A stretch of DNA of 64,000 nt, from NCBI RefSeq assembly GCF_020740795.1, contig NC_067285.1:17972001-18036000 (forward strand). Direction: 5' to 3'. Below, piece after piece: positions 1-14,267 of the stretch. The notes under the pieces are model-generated. The model worked only from the letters and a program-made list of their open reading frames with translations, did not search any database and was not told the origin of the DNA. The DNA is from Apus apus. Its lineage: Eukaryota > Chordata > Aves > Apodiformes > Apodidae. Within the stretch, counting starts at the first letter, position 1. Every line of letters begins with the position of its first letter. Made by a program: the position numbers and the translations under genes.

Positions 1-520
1 TCACATTTGCAGAGCAAAGCCAACACAATGCCAGGCTAATCAACAGCCATGGAGGAAGACTTGCAATGAGGTCACACAGAAATCCAGTATCAATTCTGCC
101 AATTGGTGGAAATTCAGCTCAGACATAGAATACTTAGGGGGATTAGGACATATTTTGACTGTTCTGTTTCCAAGCTGGCTCAATTTAAAAAGAAGAAAAA
201 AAAGGGGAAAAAAAAACCAAAACCAAACCCCAAAGATTTCAAGACCGTATAAGGAATTCTTAGGACATTTGAGATTGCCTGCAAAAGTCTAGTGGAAACT
301 TTATTATTCCACACCCCCAGCTTCTTTTTAAGGACAAGTTGTGTGTGTAAGGTGGAGGGGAGGGCTGTACACCAAGGAACTCCAAAGCAAATAATTTAAG
401 GAGCTGCAGAATGACTTCACAGATTTCTACAACTCTGAAGACTGGTGTCTTCCAAAAGCTCCTGTTGTTAGTTCTGTGGTAACAATTTCATGTCTCTGTA
501 TGGAGCTGCTTCATCAGTGA

Positions 521-2720
<2,200 letters not shown>

Positions 2721-3862
2721 ATTGCCTTATCTTTGTCTCCCTAGTGTATCACTGTGAATGTATTCAGGAAAATACATTCTTATAATTTAATTCCATAAAT
2801 CCTTCATCGTAAGTACTCTAATCAATTGGTGAATTACTCCAACTTAAAAAAAAAACAAAACACCAAAATCTAAACGTCTGTGGAGGCCCCTTCACAGCTG
2901 GTTTGATGCGCCATCTTGTGACACGGATTTGTTACTACACCATCCTGGGCTTGATAGATGTGGTGCCTTTTGCTCAAAGACACCAATGCTAGAAAATGTT
3001 CAGCTACCAGGCTGCAGATTGTCAAAGTTTAGCCTAAGTGAACATTTCAATCTGCAAATAGACCCTGTCTTGATTTTGTTTCCAAAGCGCAGGGCAGTAC
3101 CAAATGAACACGGCATCTATTTGATACCAGGGTGAGCATGTGCACTCTGCATCTGCTCTATCCAAAAACACTATCTAGCCACATCACTTCTTAATTCACA
3201 GCTTTCATGCTAGAAAAGCTAATTTTTTACAGTGTGTGGTCCAGATGTACAAGGCATACTACAATATTCCGTGTCTTTTTAAAAATTTTATTTAGACAAT
3301 TTTCTTTGATTTTTTCTCATTTTGCTTATAGTCTTAAATACAACAAAACTGATTTTCTACTAGAAGTATATGCATAGAAGCTGATGCCAGTAATACTGTC
3401 GAAAAGTATGTATACGAATAAAGAATCCACTGAGGTAGACCTGGAAAAGGTCAGTTCTGAGTAATGTGCTGCAATATATATTCATTTGAGTTCAGGATAA
3501 AGGATGCTATTTATTTTTGTTACCTAGTTTCCTGTTTAAACTCAATAGTTTACCTCACCTGCCTGTTATTCATTATCTTTCAAACTGTAAGCTCTTTGCA
3601 ATATCACCTGTTATTTACCATGCCTGTGTAACCCTGGGTTCCAAATCTTGTGCAGCTTCTGACTGTTGGAACACGTTCCAAACATTTTTGTACTTTGTTA
3701 TTTAAAGTATAAGTCAACTAGGTTCCTGGAACAGATACTGAATAAACTCTTGTAAGACCAAATAACATTGTATGTTTCTTCCTTCTAACTCTAGATCTTT
3801 TTATCTAACTCTAGATTGAGTTTTCCTGGATCTTTCAGGGTAAGAACTTGATTTCAAATAAA
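2721..3862 (+). terminator. ACTA2 3' untranslated region and candidate poly(A) signals
   Basis: No coding feature is seen downstream of the actin stop codon. Canonical AATAAA hexamers lie at 3417-3422, 3741-3746 and 3857-3862. An A-rich run is at 2847-2865. Which signal is used cannot be decided from sequence. All three precede the end of the oppositely oriented STAMBPL1 gene, so the two genes are tail-to-tail. Confidence 0.45.
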
Positions 3863-4212
3863 AGTTTCTACAAATGTATTGCTGGAGAAGACACATGTCC
3901 CCAAGGGACTCTGATGCATCTCTGCTATACCAGGATATGATGAAAGTCAGCTCTCAGGTAAAGGGTTTTCCTAAGTGTTTTCTGCCTAATAACTTAGCTG
4001 AAACTTCAGCTAGAAAAAGATGGGGGTGTAAACTGATGTATTTGCCTTTACTACATATAATGTAAATTTACAGGAAAGAGAAATGTACCTACCTGGAAGT
4101 CATGAAATGCCAACTATTGCTAAAAATCTTTAATTCTCAGAAAACAACTAGTGTCAACAAGTAACAAAAAACACTGCATATTTCAACACAATTACTGTTG
4201 TTTGAAGTTCAT

Positions 4213-4218
4213 TTTATT
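4213..4218 (-). terminator. STAMBPL1 poly(A) signal (AATAAA on the minus strand)
   Basis: TTTATT on the plus strand, read as AATAAA on the minus strand, lies 226 bp beyond the STAMBPL1 stop codon. It is the first canonical hexamer downstream of the gene. Inference from position and motif only. Confidence 0.55.
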
Positions 4219-4443
4219 GTTGTGTTTTATAGATGAGATTTGTCTACAGATTAGGGGATAATGCCACTGAACTCCATTTTGACAGAGCAACAAAATAACT
4301 TCAAAACAGTCTAGAGCAATAAATATCAAACCATTCAATCTGAAATGTATAAATATAAAAGTCATTTGTGAAAATGTAGGCAAAAGAGGAATCATTTTTT
4401 TTCTTGGCCATTTGTATAGTAACATCTCTATCATCCATCTGCA

Positions 4444-7400
4444 TCACCTCAGATCCAGCACAATTATCTTTGTGTCTTTCCCGACCACATGGTTACACGG
4501 CTGCAGAAGAAATCAACCAATTACTCATAGAAATCAGTTTCAGTTAAAAGAACATGAGGGCCACTGTTTCCTTTTAATTTTCTGAGCCTGCTTAATGCTA
4601 TGATTTTCTATCCAACTTCAATTGTACCTGTTGCTGTGCCTGTTCAGAGGTAAACCTGTACAGATATAGCCTGCTGAATATGAAAAGGACTACAAGTACA
4701 ATCAGAAACATATTTCTCAAGAGGTTATTGCTTACTATCAAAAGATAGGGTAGTTACTGAGAAAGGCTTGTGAGAAGCCAGGGGTAAATTATGGGCAATG
4801 AAGCTCATAAAAAAACCCCAAAACAAACAACCTGCACTTTTTGGCAGCTGGGGTATTCTATTGGGACACCAATATCAGGGAGATGAACTGAGTGCTTTTT
4901 TAAAAAACTGAAGAGCTGAGTAAAAATGCCTACTTGAAACTGTGGCTTTTGCTTCTGAAAGTAAGTAAAAGTGGTGACTGATGGTAACTGCCTCTGGTTA
5001 GCCCTCATTTGAATAGCAGTGTGTAACACTCATCTCATGGCTGCTATTGACTGCTTAAGGAGAGTCCTAATGTCTACCTTAGTCAGTGAAGTAACAGTAA
5101 TGTATTATTAAAATGCAGGGAGTATAGATAAACCTAACCTGAAGCATATGTAACTTCTGCTTGCAGCAGGAACCTGGGCAAGAATTTCGATAGTAAAAAA
5201 AAAATAAAACTCAGATTATATACTTACATTAAATAACCTAGGCTCCTTTGTATGTGGATGGAATCCCTTCTTTTTACAAGCAGAAACTTCTAGCATGCCA
5301 GCATTAGTAAGCCTGAAGATGCCAGTGCTGAAAAGCAAAAGATGAAATAGATGTTACATATCATTCCCATAATACAAGTTCAAGGTTTAACATACTAATA
5401 TTGCTCAGTTTAACAGAAGGACAACAGAATGGTGCTCAATAACTTCTGACACACAGGAGCTAAACCTGGGTTTGATTCTTAAAGATCTTTCTAATCAAGT
5501 GGAGCTGTATTCCTGTAGAGAAAGAGATGAGGAGGGGAAGGGGAGAAAAACCCCCACAGTTCTGGTGCTATTCCCATGAATCAGGTTAGCCTACTAAGGG
5601 CTGAGGCTAATTCAGGCAGGAACAAAAGCAGCAGCTTAGGTGTTATGGAGTGAGTTTCACTCCTGAATTCTAGAGGGTCAACTTAAAAGGCAACATTGTT
5701 TAGTCCAATGCCCCTGCTCCAGCAGAGTCACCTTGAGCAGGTTGCCTAGGACAGTATCCCGTCAGGTGCCGAATACCTCCAAGGTTGCAAACTTTACAGC
5801 CTCTTCCATTATAAATATTCACATTAATTGTTACACAGTTTCAGGTTTTTCCAGATACTCACTGTTTGTATTTTATGCAATACAAACCCAGGACCTTATT
5901 ATCAAAATTGTGATCTTTATCTCTCTACTCTCCAAACTACAATTTTCATGTAATCCTAGATAAATGTGTCTAACTCCTCCACTTCCTTTATCAGGCAGAA
6001 TGAAGATAGGTCTGTGGTAGGGCACTGACAATGAGGTCTCCAGAAGAACAGCTCCTGTCATTACTACTTGGTTGAGCGGAGTGTAAAAAATAGATAAAAT
6101 TTAAAATGTGGGGCTGGGAGAGAAACCAGAAACAATACTGTGTGCATAGTATGACTGGAACGTAAGTTTAAACAACTTAAAGAAAACAGACTCACAATAC
6201 AATATCCCTGCCTTTCATTCTAGCTGCTGTGCTTTTTGCTTTTGTTCAAATTTTAAGATAAGGAGCAGGGGAAAATATCTAAATATTACTTAAAAAAAAA
6301 AAATCATAACTCACTCATTATGCTTGGGTGAACAAACAATTGCAATGGCCTCTGGCAACATTAGCTGATAAGAACAATGAGTATGAAGATCAACACTGGA
6401 TAAGAATGCCGTTTGTGTTGGATGTGTCTACAAAAAGAAAGGGAAAACTCAACATCATGAAATACTTCTTACAATTCAAGGTCGACATACATTTAAGAAG
6501 AAAACATAGAGTTACACATGAAAGGGTCAGTACTTCTCCAGGCTGGTTTCTTAAGTTCCTGTTAACCCAGATTCTAAATTGCTAGCGTGGCTTTTCAGTA
6601 CAAGGTTTATGGAGGTACATTCACAATCAGATGTATAAGCCATTTTCTGATTATGGGGAAAAGGTGGAATGAAGCAGCACAAGACACAGGAAAATTACCT
6701 GATTGTTCAAAATCCCTAAGAGTGAAATTAACATAAATTTTAAACAACACAATACTCTCCCCCCAAATTTTGAATATAGTAGAAAAATAAATGGCATTAG
6801 AAAGTAATAAAATACCCCCAAATGAACATAAAAAAAAATTGTAATGGCAAAAGCAGGCCCATTGTGTTAACAAGATGCCTCAACTTCCTTAAGAAATACT
6901 CAAATGTGGAGAATATTAGTGCTTAGTTACATCAATGCAATTAGAAATAAGGCAGCCGAATAATTTGGATTATTCATTATTGGTTTTAGTTTGTTATTTC
7001 CAAGGTTTCCTTCACATAGCATGTAGAGCCGATATAGAAAAGCCAGAATCTATGAGTCATACGTACATGGATCCAGCCCAAAGTGAGGAGATCATACTGA
7101 TCCTGAATACCAAATAATTCTTCCACATTCTCCATGTCACAGTAGTCTGGTCCTGCAGATTGCTTTGGCACTATTACATGGGTAATAGTAAATTCATTAT
7201 GTGTCTGCAAAACAAACTCAGGCTCAGAGTGGAACAAATGAACTCATGAACAAATGCACTCATGAACAAATGCTGAATTGGAATCTGAAAGATGTCAGCC
7301 CATCAGCTAAAACTGAGCAGTGTAGATCTAATGATCCCAGTGCAGCTCTACTGACTAACTGCGGACAGAAATACACCTTAGCATTTTATCATGAAAACAT

Positions 7401-10400
7401 ATAGGGAAAGATTAGCAACAACATGAGATCGTTGGATCAAAATGTTCACAGAGATCAGTATGAAGGGGATGTCCCTAAAAAAAATTAAAAAATAACACAT
7501 GCTGAAAAAGATGGAGAACACTATAACTCAGTCTGGAACATCAGTACTCTTTGGTATTCTCTCTCTATACAATTTAAATACACTTGGACATAATCTTTAA
7601 CATTATTTGTACGACAGCATCAGCCATGACACCTTTCCCTGCTCTTAAAGGATATTAAATTATGGAGGTCAAAGGAAAAAAACAGCCTGAAAATCAGATG
7701 TTTTATAGCTCAATGGGTGAGATTTTCTTTTTTTTTCTGTTGTGCCATTATGAATTTGATGACTCCAGTAGATTCTAACAGTCTTTATATTTCATTGTCC
7801 TGTAACTAAACCTCACTTACCTTAGATGAATGCCAGAGAAAGTACTTGAAAAAGCCTGTATTGTACAGCATGCTGAAAAACTCAATCCATTTTATAACAG
7901 CAGTGTACTTTGATCAGATGTTTCCCAATAAAGCAAGCCTACACTGCTGAACTGACTACTTAGGTTGTAATATGAAAAGAATTACATTTTAAAATTGTTT
8001 AAAACTGCTTTTGCTCTGAAATTGATACATTACAGGAAAATACAGCACTATGAAATATGTCTTTCCCCATACAAATGTGAGGGTTAAACTGTACCAGTTT
8101 TCCACAGAGAATTCCACATGTCTCTATTCCTCTTACTGTATTTGCCTCTGCTAGCAGCAGAAATCTGTGACAGAGATCCCTGGGCAAAATGACGCCTCTG
8201 AGTGCTTCGGCCAATTGAGCTAACAAAATCACAAACAAAAATAAACAAAACAAAAACAACAAAAAAACCCCCCACACATTAAAAAAAAAAAAAAAGGAAA
8301 AAAAAAGAGAGAGGTTAAAAGGCATTTGCAGTTTACACAGTGAAGCTCTGTAAAACAAGAAAAAAGAAAAAACATAGCTACAGAAAATTATTAAAAGTGG
8401 AAGAATTATACCTACAACATCATAGATTTCTAGTATGAATAAATCAAGAGCACAAGAATTTTTACCCTAAATTGATATTACCAGCCCATAAAATACACTC
8501 ACTTGCCTGCCCCTCAGGTGACAGTGAGCTGATGCCATTTTTCCAGGCCAGGGGTTTCCACTGCAGGTTCTTGTCTAACAAGATTTGGACACTGAGAGTC
8601 AATCTCCAGGTCAATCTATTGGTACTCAACTGGAAAATGTGAAACTGTTCAGCTAATCTCTCTTAAAATTAAGACACTGAAAGAAATGTGTGTACATCAG
8701 ATAAAAATTAAAAATAAAATAATTAAAAAGTTCTCTGCACTTACTCTGAACAGCACTTAGAGTAGCTGCTGGCTTCAGGACCCGGTTAATTGGAGGTGAA
8801 TGTCCAGCACAGCCAGACGTGCCTCTCCTCTCCTTTTTCTCCAGCAGGGCAGTAGATAAGGAACTGTTTTCTGGCACAGAAATACAAGATAGCATACTTC
8901 CATCTATCTGTTCAGACATGACCACACTCTCTTTGATTTTCTGATCTCTAGCTAATTCTTGCTTCTTAAGTTGATCCTCAAAAAATTGAAACTGTTCTGA
9001 TTCAAGCTGCTGTTGCCGCATATGTGCGATTCGTTTCTTCTCTGCCTCTATCAGCTTCTGATGCTCTAGTTTCTTCAGAAATTCGGTTTTACATTTGTTC
9101 TGAAACATATGCAAAACAGTGACATTCTCAGAACGCTAAGGAAAGCTACCAAGATGAAGGGAAAGGAGCAATCTAATTGTTTAATAAAGCAATCAAATCC
9201 TGCTATTAAAAGTTAAGTCTTTTGCAACCTATTTGGTGAGCTGGCAAATGCAACTACATCCCCAAAAGTAGTATGACATGGAATGGAATACAGTAAGAAA
9301 CACCTAACACAATGCTTCCAATGTGTGTACCTGTGGTGCTTTGTGTTCTGACCTCAGTAGTGACAGCCCTTCTTGCCTCATTTAGCCATTATCATAAAGT
9401 CATACAAAAAAAGACTTTTCAAAATAGTGACATTGAAGAGGCAAGACACAGATACAAGCCCTTATGATTGGCAATGCAACATGAGATCCACCAGCACATT
9501 GGGTTTCTGGTAGCTTTCATAACCCATTTTGTTATCTGGAAGCATCATTCTATGCAGCCTGATTGGGTTCTTGTACAACTGACATTTTACTGCTTAATAT
9601 TTAAAAGTTTTATATGAAAAAAAAAAAAACAACCAACAACATTCGTACCAACAATAACCAACATACTACTTACTTTGTTTTGCATGTATTCTTGATATTC
9701 TAAGTTATACTTTTTTAAAAGATCTCTCTTCAATTCATCTGTCCGTGGGAATGCAACCTCCTTTAATTTCTTTAGGGTGGGAGAGAAAGGCAAATAAACT
9801 TATTTTTCATTTTTTAAAAGAACTACCAGGAAAATAAACTCAGTTGTGACACAGAATTTAAAAAGATTTTTCAAAAAATAAAAAAACCCAAAATACTGCT
9901 GTTCTTCCAGAAAAGAAAGGAAGAAACACACACTAAGTAATTAGATTATAAAACTTCTACAGTTCACCAATTTCAATAAAGCTGTGCTAATCAATGTCAG
10001 TGAAACAAGTGACATGACTACTTCTTATCTCAAGGGAAGATCAGTCGTTTTTCTAGCAATCCGTATCTCTGGTTTGTTTAGCAGGTGATGACCAACATGT
10101 TTGTTGTAGCTGCAATTTATAAAAAAGGCTAAGTTGAACTTTCAGTGGTAGGAACATAACATTTTTCTCTGGGACTCCCTGGAAAGAAATATGACTAAAT
10201 GTGCCCATTTCAGGTGCTGGGGGTGGAGATGGGGAGGGAGGCTTGGAGCAGGGGGATCAGGCATGCATGGGGGGACGTTTATTTGGAAGGACAACTACAG
10301 GTGAAGCTTCCTGTGACAGCTCTGGAAGAAAAAAAGGTTTTGTTTTGAAAAACAAAAAAATGCTCAATGTTTTCTACTGATGCAGAGGTTACTACAAAAT

Positions 10401-13400
10401 AATTTAAAGGCTGTAGGCAAGGGAGAAGACACCATGTGGTTCCAAGTGCCATAGGAGGGAGCATGTTAGATGCCCTTTCTCAACAGAGATGTTTTTCTAG
10501 ATTGTGGTCCACAGACAAAATCTGTCATGAAGCATTTTGGCCTTGAATATGACAATACTCAGTTTTAACAGAAGAGAAAACATGCAAATTCAGCAACACA
10601 AAGCAAAGGAGATACTTATGTTTCTCACTGGGAAATTTCAGACATTTTAATCTCAGTATAAGGCTGTATTTGAAATTTCTGTTTTAGGAAAAAAAGAAGC
10701 AAGCAAAAAGAAAATGAAAATATATTGTATACAAGTGAAGGAAAAAATCTGGTAAAAAACAACTCAATGCATATTTGGTAATCAGGAAATAAAATACTGC
10801 ACAGACACCAGTAATGCCACATTTGTCTTTTTCCCTCTGTTTGCAATAGTCAGTTTGGACCATTAGCCACTCACATAGTTGGGACCAGAATAAAACTCTA
10901 AGTACCGTTAAATTAGTGTATTTTCTAATACATAAACTTTCAGAAATAGATGTACCTGGTTTTCCAACAATCTACCAACTTCTTCAGAGACCGTTCTTGT
11001 TCACCTTTCAGAATGATAATTTCATTTCCAGCAATGATCAGCTGATTAAACAAAAATAAAACGTGAAGGACTGGTGTATAAAGATAACAGAAATTCAACC
11101 TGTGGTGGCTGCTGTGGACTATGTGCACACTGAGGGAAAAGGAGAGCTGGAAAAGAATAGACAGATGCTGGGGAAAAAATTTCTTAAAGGTCAGGAAACC
11201 ATAATCTTACCTTAATAATATCTTGTTTTTCTGGTACTGCACATTGGTGATAGTCTCGGTGATTGGGCAGTTTTTCTACAAACAACCTAGAAAATTAAAC
11301 ATGCTTGTGTTATCCTCAGTAGCCAAAGAAATATCCGCAATAGCTTTTATGTTGGCAGACAAACCAGTTTCATATAACTGTTAAACACTCAATTCCAGAT
11401 GACTTGGAGAAGGCTTCTACACATTTGTTTAAACTATCACTTAGATCTTGTATAGACTTGTATGAGACATGTAGGGTAATGATGGGAGGTTATTTTCTAC
11501 ATCTGGATGTGTTTTGATTTTCTTTAGTAGCGAGTTGGGTTAGAAAAAGGACTAACCAGTAGCCAGCACTGAAAAGAGCCCTCCGATGCACCCTTTATCC
11601 TAGCCAGTGTTAATAAATACTATTTCTACTCTTGTTATCTGTCCTTAGCTGAAATGCTGAATATTAAATGGAAACTCCAAGATGCAGCACTGACTACCAT
11701 TAAAGCACTTATTTTTACTAAATCAACCTGTAGAGCTAACTGCAGTATTAATATGCTACATAGACATCTAAATCATGGCAACATACACCTGCAAAATGTC
11801 TTGAATACACAGCTGATATAATTCTTTCAGCAATTTGTACAGTGTTGACCTCCAGTCTCTCTTCTTATACAGACATATACATTTAAACTTAAGGGTAATA
11901 AGAAAGATTTGTCCTAGTTTTCAGAGTATGAGGAAGACAAGGAGGAAGAAAGGTTTCACATTATAAAAAATTTAAAATACATCTATAAAAAAACATTTCA
12001 GAAGTAAGAAAACAAACTAATCAATCCTATAGCAAAATAAACTAGTTAAAAATTTTTAATCTGCCACTGATGTATTTTTCAGTTGGCTGTTTTGAGTGTT
12101 GTAATGAAAGCTACCGGGATTTGTTTTGTTTTGGATGGGAGGAATAATCTTACAATGAACATTTACTGTGGATTTTGCAATTACTCCTGTAAGAAACAAT
12201 AAATTATAGTTAGTCCTTTTGGGGAAAAAAAAGTAAAAAGAGGCAAAAAGACTTTAGTTCATGTTTTTGAAGTACAGTGCAATAACACCATCTTTAAGAC
12301 CAGCAGACAAATGTAGGGTGTAACAATACAGGCTCAGAAATCTTATCTAAATATTGCTTTTTAAGCCATGCACTGTATTTAAACATCATGGTTATTGATA
12401 CAGAATAAGCTGCAGGAAACAGTTCTCATATTAGAGCCTGGTACAGGAAATTTAAACCTCTCTGTATTAGGTTAGTTCATGCATGACGATTAATAGATAG
12501 ATAGGACTACTATATTAACAGCTGAGATGGAAATACAACAAAGCCTGTAGTTAGAATAAAGATCTCTAAAGAACAAAGCTGTTCTGCAAAAACACACTGA
12601 GCATTTTCCTCCCAATCTAAAGGAGATTGCCCTGTTTTCAGTTGCCCTGCAACTCTTTGTATCAGTTTACTAGGAATTATAAGCTGTAATGACTACAAAT
12701 GGTTTCTTACGTTATGAACTTATTATAGAAAACAAAAGCATTCTCCAGATTTCCTTCCTCCATGTAAACTGATGCCATTCGCTCCATCTCTACTCCAGAT
12801 CTAAAGTAACGACGTGGAGTAATATCTTCATTGATTGTGATATTGCTGCCAAGCTTGCTTAAGGCACGTACTCTCTCCTCCGGGGTCACAGAGACATCTG
12901 TGTGATCAGGAATAGCTACCAGCTTTTTCTGAAAAAGAAAAGAGAGATTAGCTGAGAACCAGGTATTGCGTTTCATTTTCAGTAAGTGAGCTCATTCAAA
13001 AAACTCAAGGGAAAACTTCAGCTTTTTTCTCAAAATAGGCATTGTTTTGCTCACTGCTAGCCACAGTTGAAACATTCCAATCTGTTTCTCAATTGCAAAT
13101 AAATGTTGATTATAATCCATATAATAATTAATAATATAATTATAATTATAAATTATATAATGATTATATATCATAATAATTATATCATATAATAATTATT
13201 AATAATGTATTATTAGAGACAATAAAAAGGGCTTCTTCAAATACATTGCAGATAGAACTAACACTAGAGGCAATATAGGCCCACTGCTGAATGAGGTGGG
13301 TGCCCTGGTGACAGAGGATATAAAGAAGGCAGAGGTGCTCAATGCCTTCTTTGCCTCTGTCTTTACTGCTGCATACTCTCCCCAGGAGCCCCAGATCCCA

Positions 13401-14267
13401 AAAGCCCCAGAAGAAGTCAGGATGAAAGAGGAGTTTGCTTTGATAGATGAGGATTGGGTTAGGGATCAGCTAAGCAATCTGGACATCCATAAATCGATGG
13501 GTCCGGATGGGATACACCCGTGGGTGCTGAGGGAACGAGAAGGCCATTGCTAGGCCACTCTCCATCATCTTTGGTAAGTTGTGGGCAACAGAAGAAGTGC
13601 TTGAGGACTGGAGGACAGCAAAGTATCATAGGCAAAATAAAGTGTATTGGAGTCCTCCACACAAGGAACTCTATAAGGCTGTGCCTTAAGTTATTGAAAT
13701 AATTCGGAGGAGGGCCTGTATTGTCAGACTCCTATTACATGATGTATAGGGTATGACTGCTGGGTATAGCTCTGCTAACAATGAACAGTAAGTTCCCTTG
13801 GGGAGTTAACAGTTCACTTTAGATGTTCATTTCCAGTTTCAAATGAGGTACTTAAAGCCTAACAAGTTAGAACTAACTCTACTGAAGAAGCATAGTTGGT
13901 TATTATAATTATTACCTTCCTGATAAATAGCTAAGTAATAGGTCTCTGCAAGCTTTTTCCTCTTACTTTAACGAAAATTTTTACTCTTTCTATTAAAAAT
14001 ATTTTTGTTATCGTTTTTTTAAGAGTTCAAGTGAACAAGCTAAAATCCTGTAAACCACATATATAAAAATAAAATACATTCCAACAGAACTATCAGTCAG
14101 AATGTGGGAGGAACTGGCAGCAGGGAAGAAGAGATCCTTGCAGTTGACAGTGAGCATTGCCAAACAGCTCTCTTGAATTGTTTCCTATTTGAAAGAGAGA
14201 GTGCTCAGCCATTAATGCAGTTGTTTGTAATACATACCAATGAGCTGACAGTGAATGGTTGCTCCAT
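4444..14267 (-). CDS. STAMBPL1: AMSH-like zinc deubiquitinase, complete coding region
   Basis: Metalloprotease that cleaves Lys63-linked ubiquitin chains on endosomal cargo. Ten coding exons, in transcript order: 14267-14238, 12928-12711, 11286-11211, 9769-9674, 9099-8745, 8219-8095, 7204-7067, 6427-6315, 5327-5228, 4500-4444. They sum to 1308 bp (435 aa) with every phase matching; the human protein has 436. The N-terminal 130 or so residues form the MIT-like region ([19 protein letters not shown], then [15 protein letters not shown]). A charged coiled coil follows ([20 protein letters not shown]). The MPN+/JAMM domain has E-x(n)-H-x-H-x10-D zinc ligands H346, H348 and D359, split across the exon junction at 7067/6427. 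The protein ends VLDLR. One donor (after 8095) is the weaker GTACAG. Introns hold CR1 pieces at 5690-5800 and 13215-13640. An in-frame upstream ATG at 14321 could add 18 residues. No frameshift or stop was seen, so it is probably functional. Confidence 0.95.
5690..5800 (-). repeat. Short CR1 3'-end fragment
   Basis: The plus strand reads like the reverse of a CR1 tail: 'tccaatgcccctgctccagc', then a run resembling the 'gagcaggttgc ... aatacctccaagg' consensus. Both edges are ragged. It lies in a STAMBPL1 intron. Confidence 0.6.
13090..13215. repeat. AT-only low-complexity stretch, partly self-complementary
   Basis: About 120 bp made almost entirely of A and T, built from overlapping 'ataattat' and 'aattataat' words that read similarly on both strands. 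It directly abuts the CR1 fragment that begins near 13215, inside the first coding intron of STAMBPL1. Confidence 0.75.
13215..13640 (+). repeat. CR1 LINE fragment (start of the RT domain)
   Basis: Translation over 13290-13545 gives typical CR1 text upstream of the reverse transcriptase ([16 protein letters not shown], then [20 protein letters not shown]). It is antisense to STAMBPL1 and decays after about 13550. Both the endonuclease and the CR1 3' end are missing. Confidence 0.85.
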
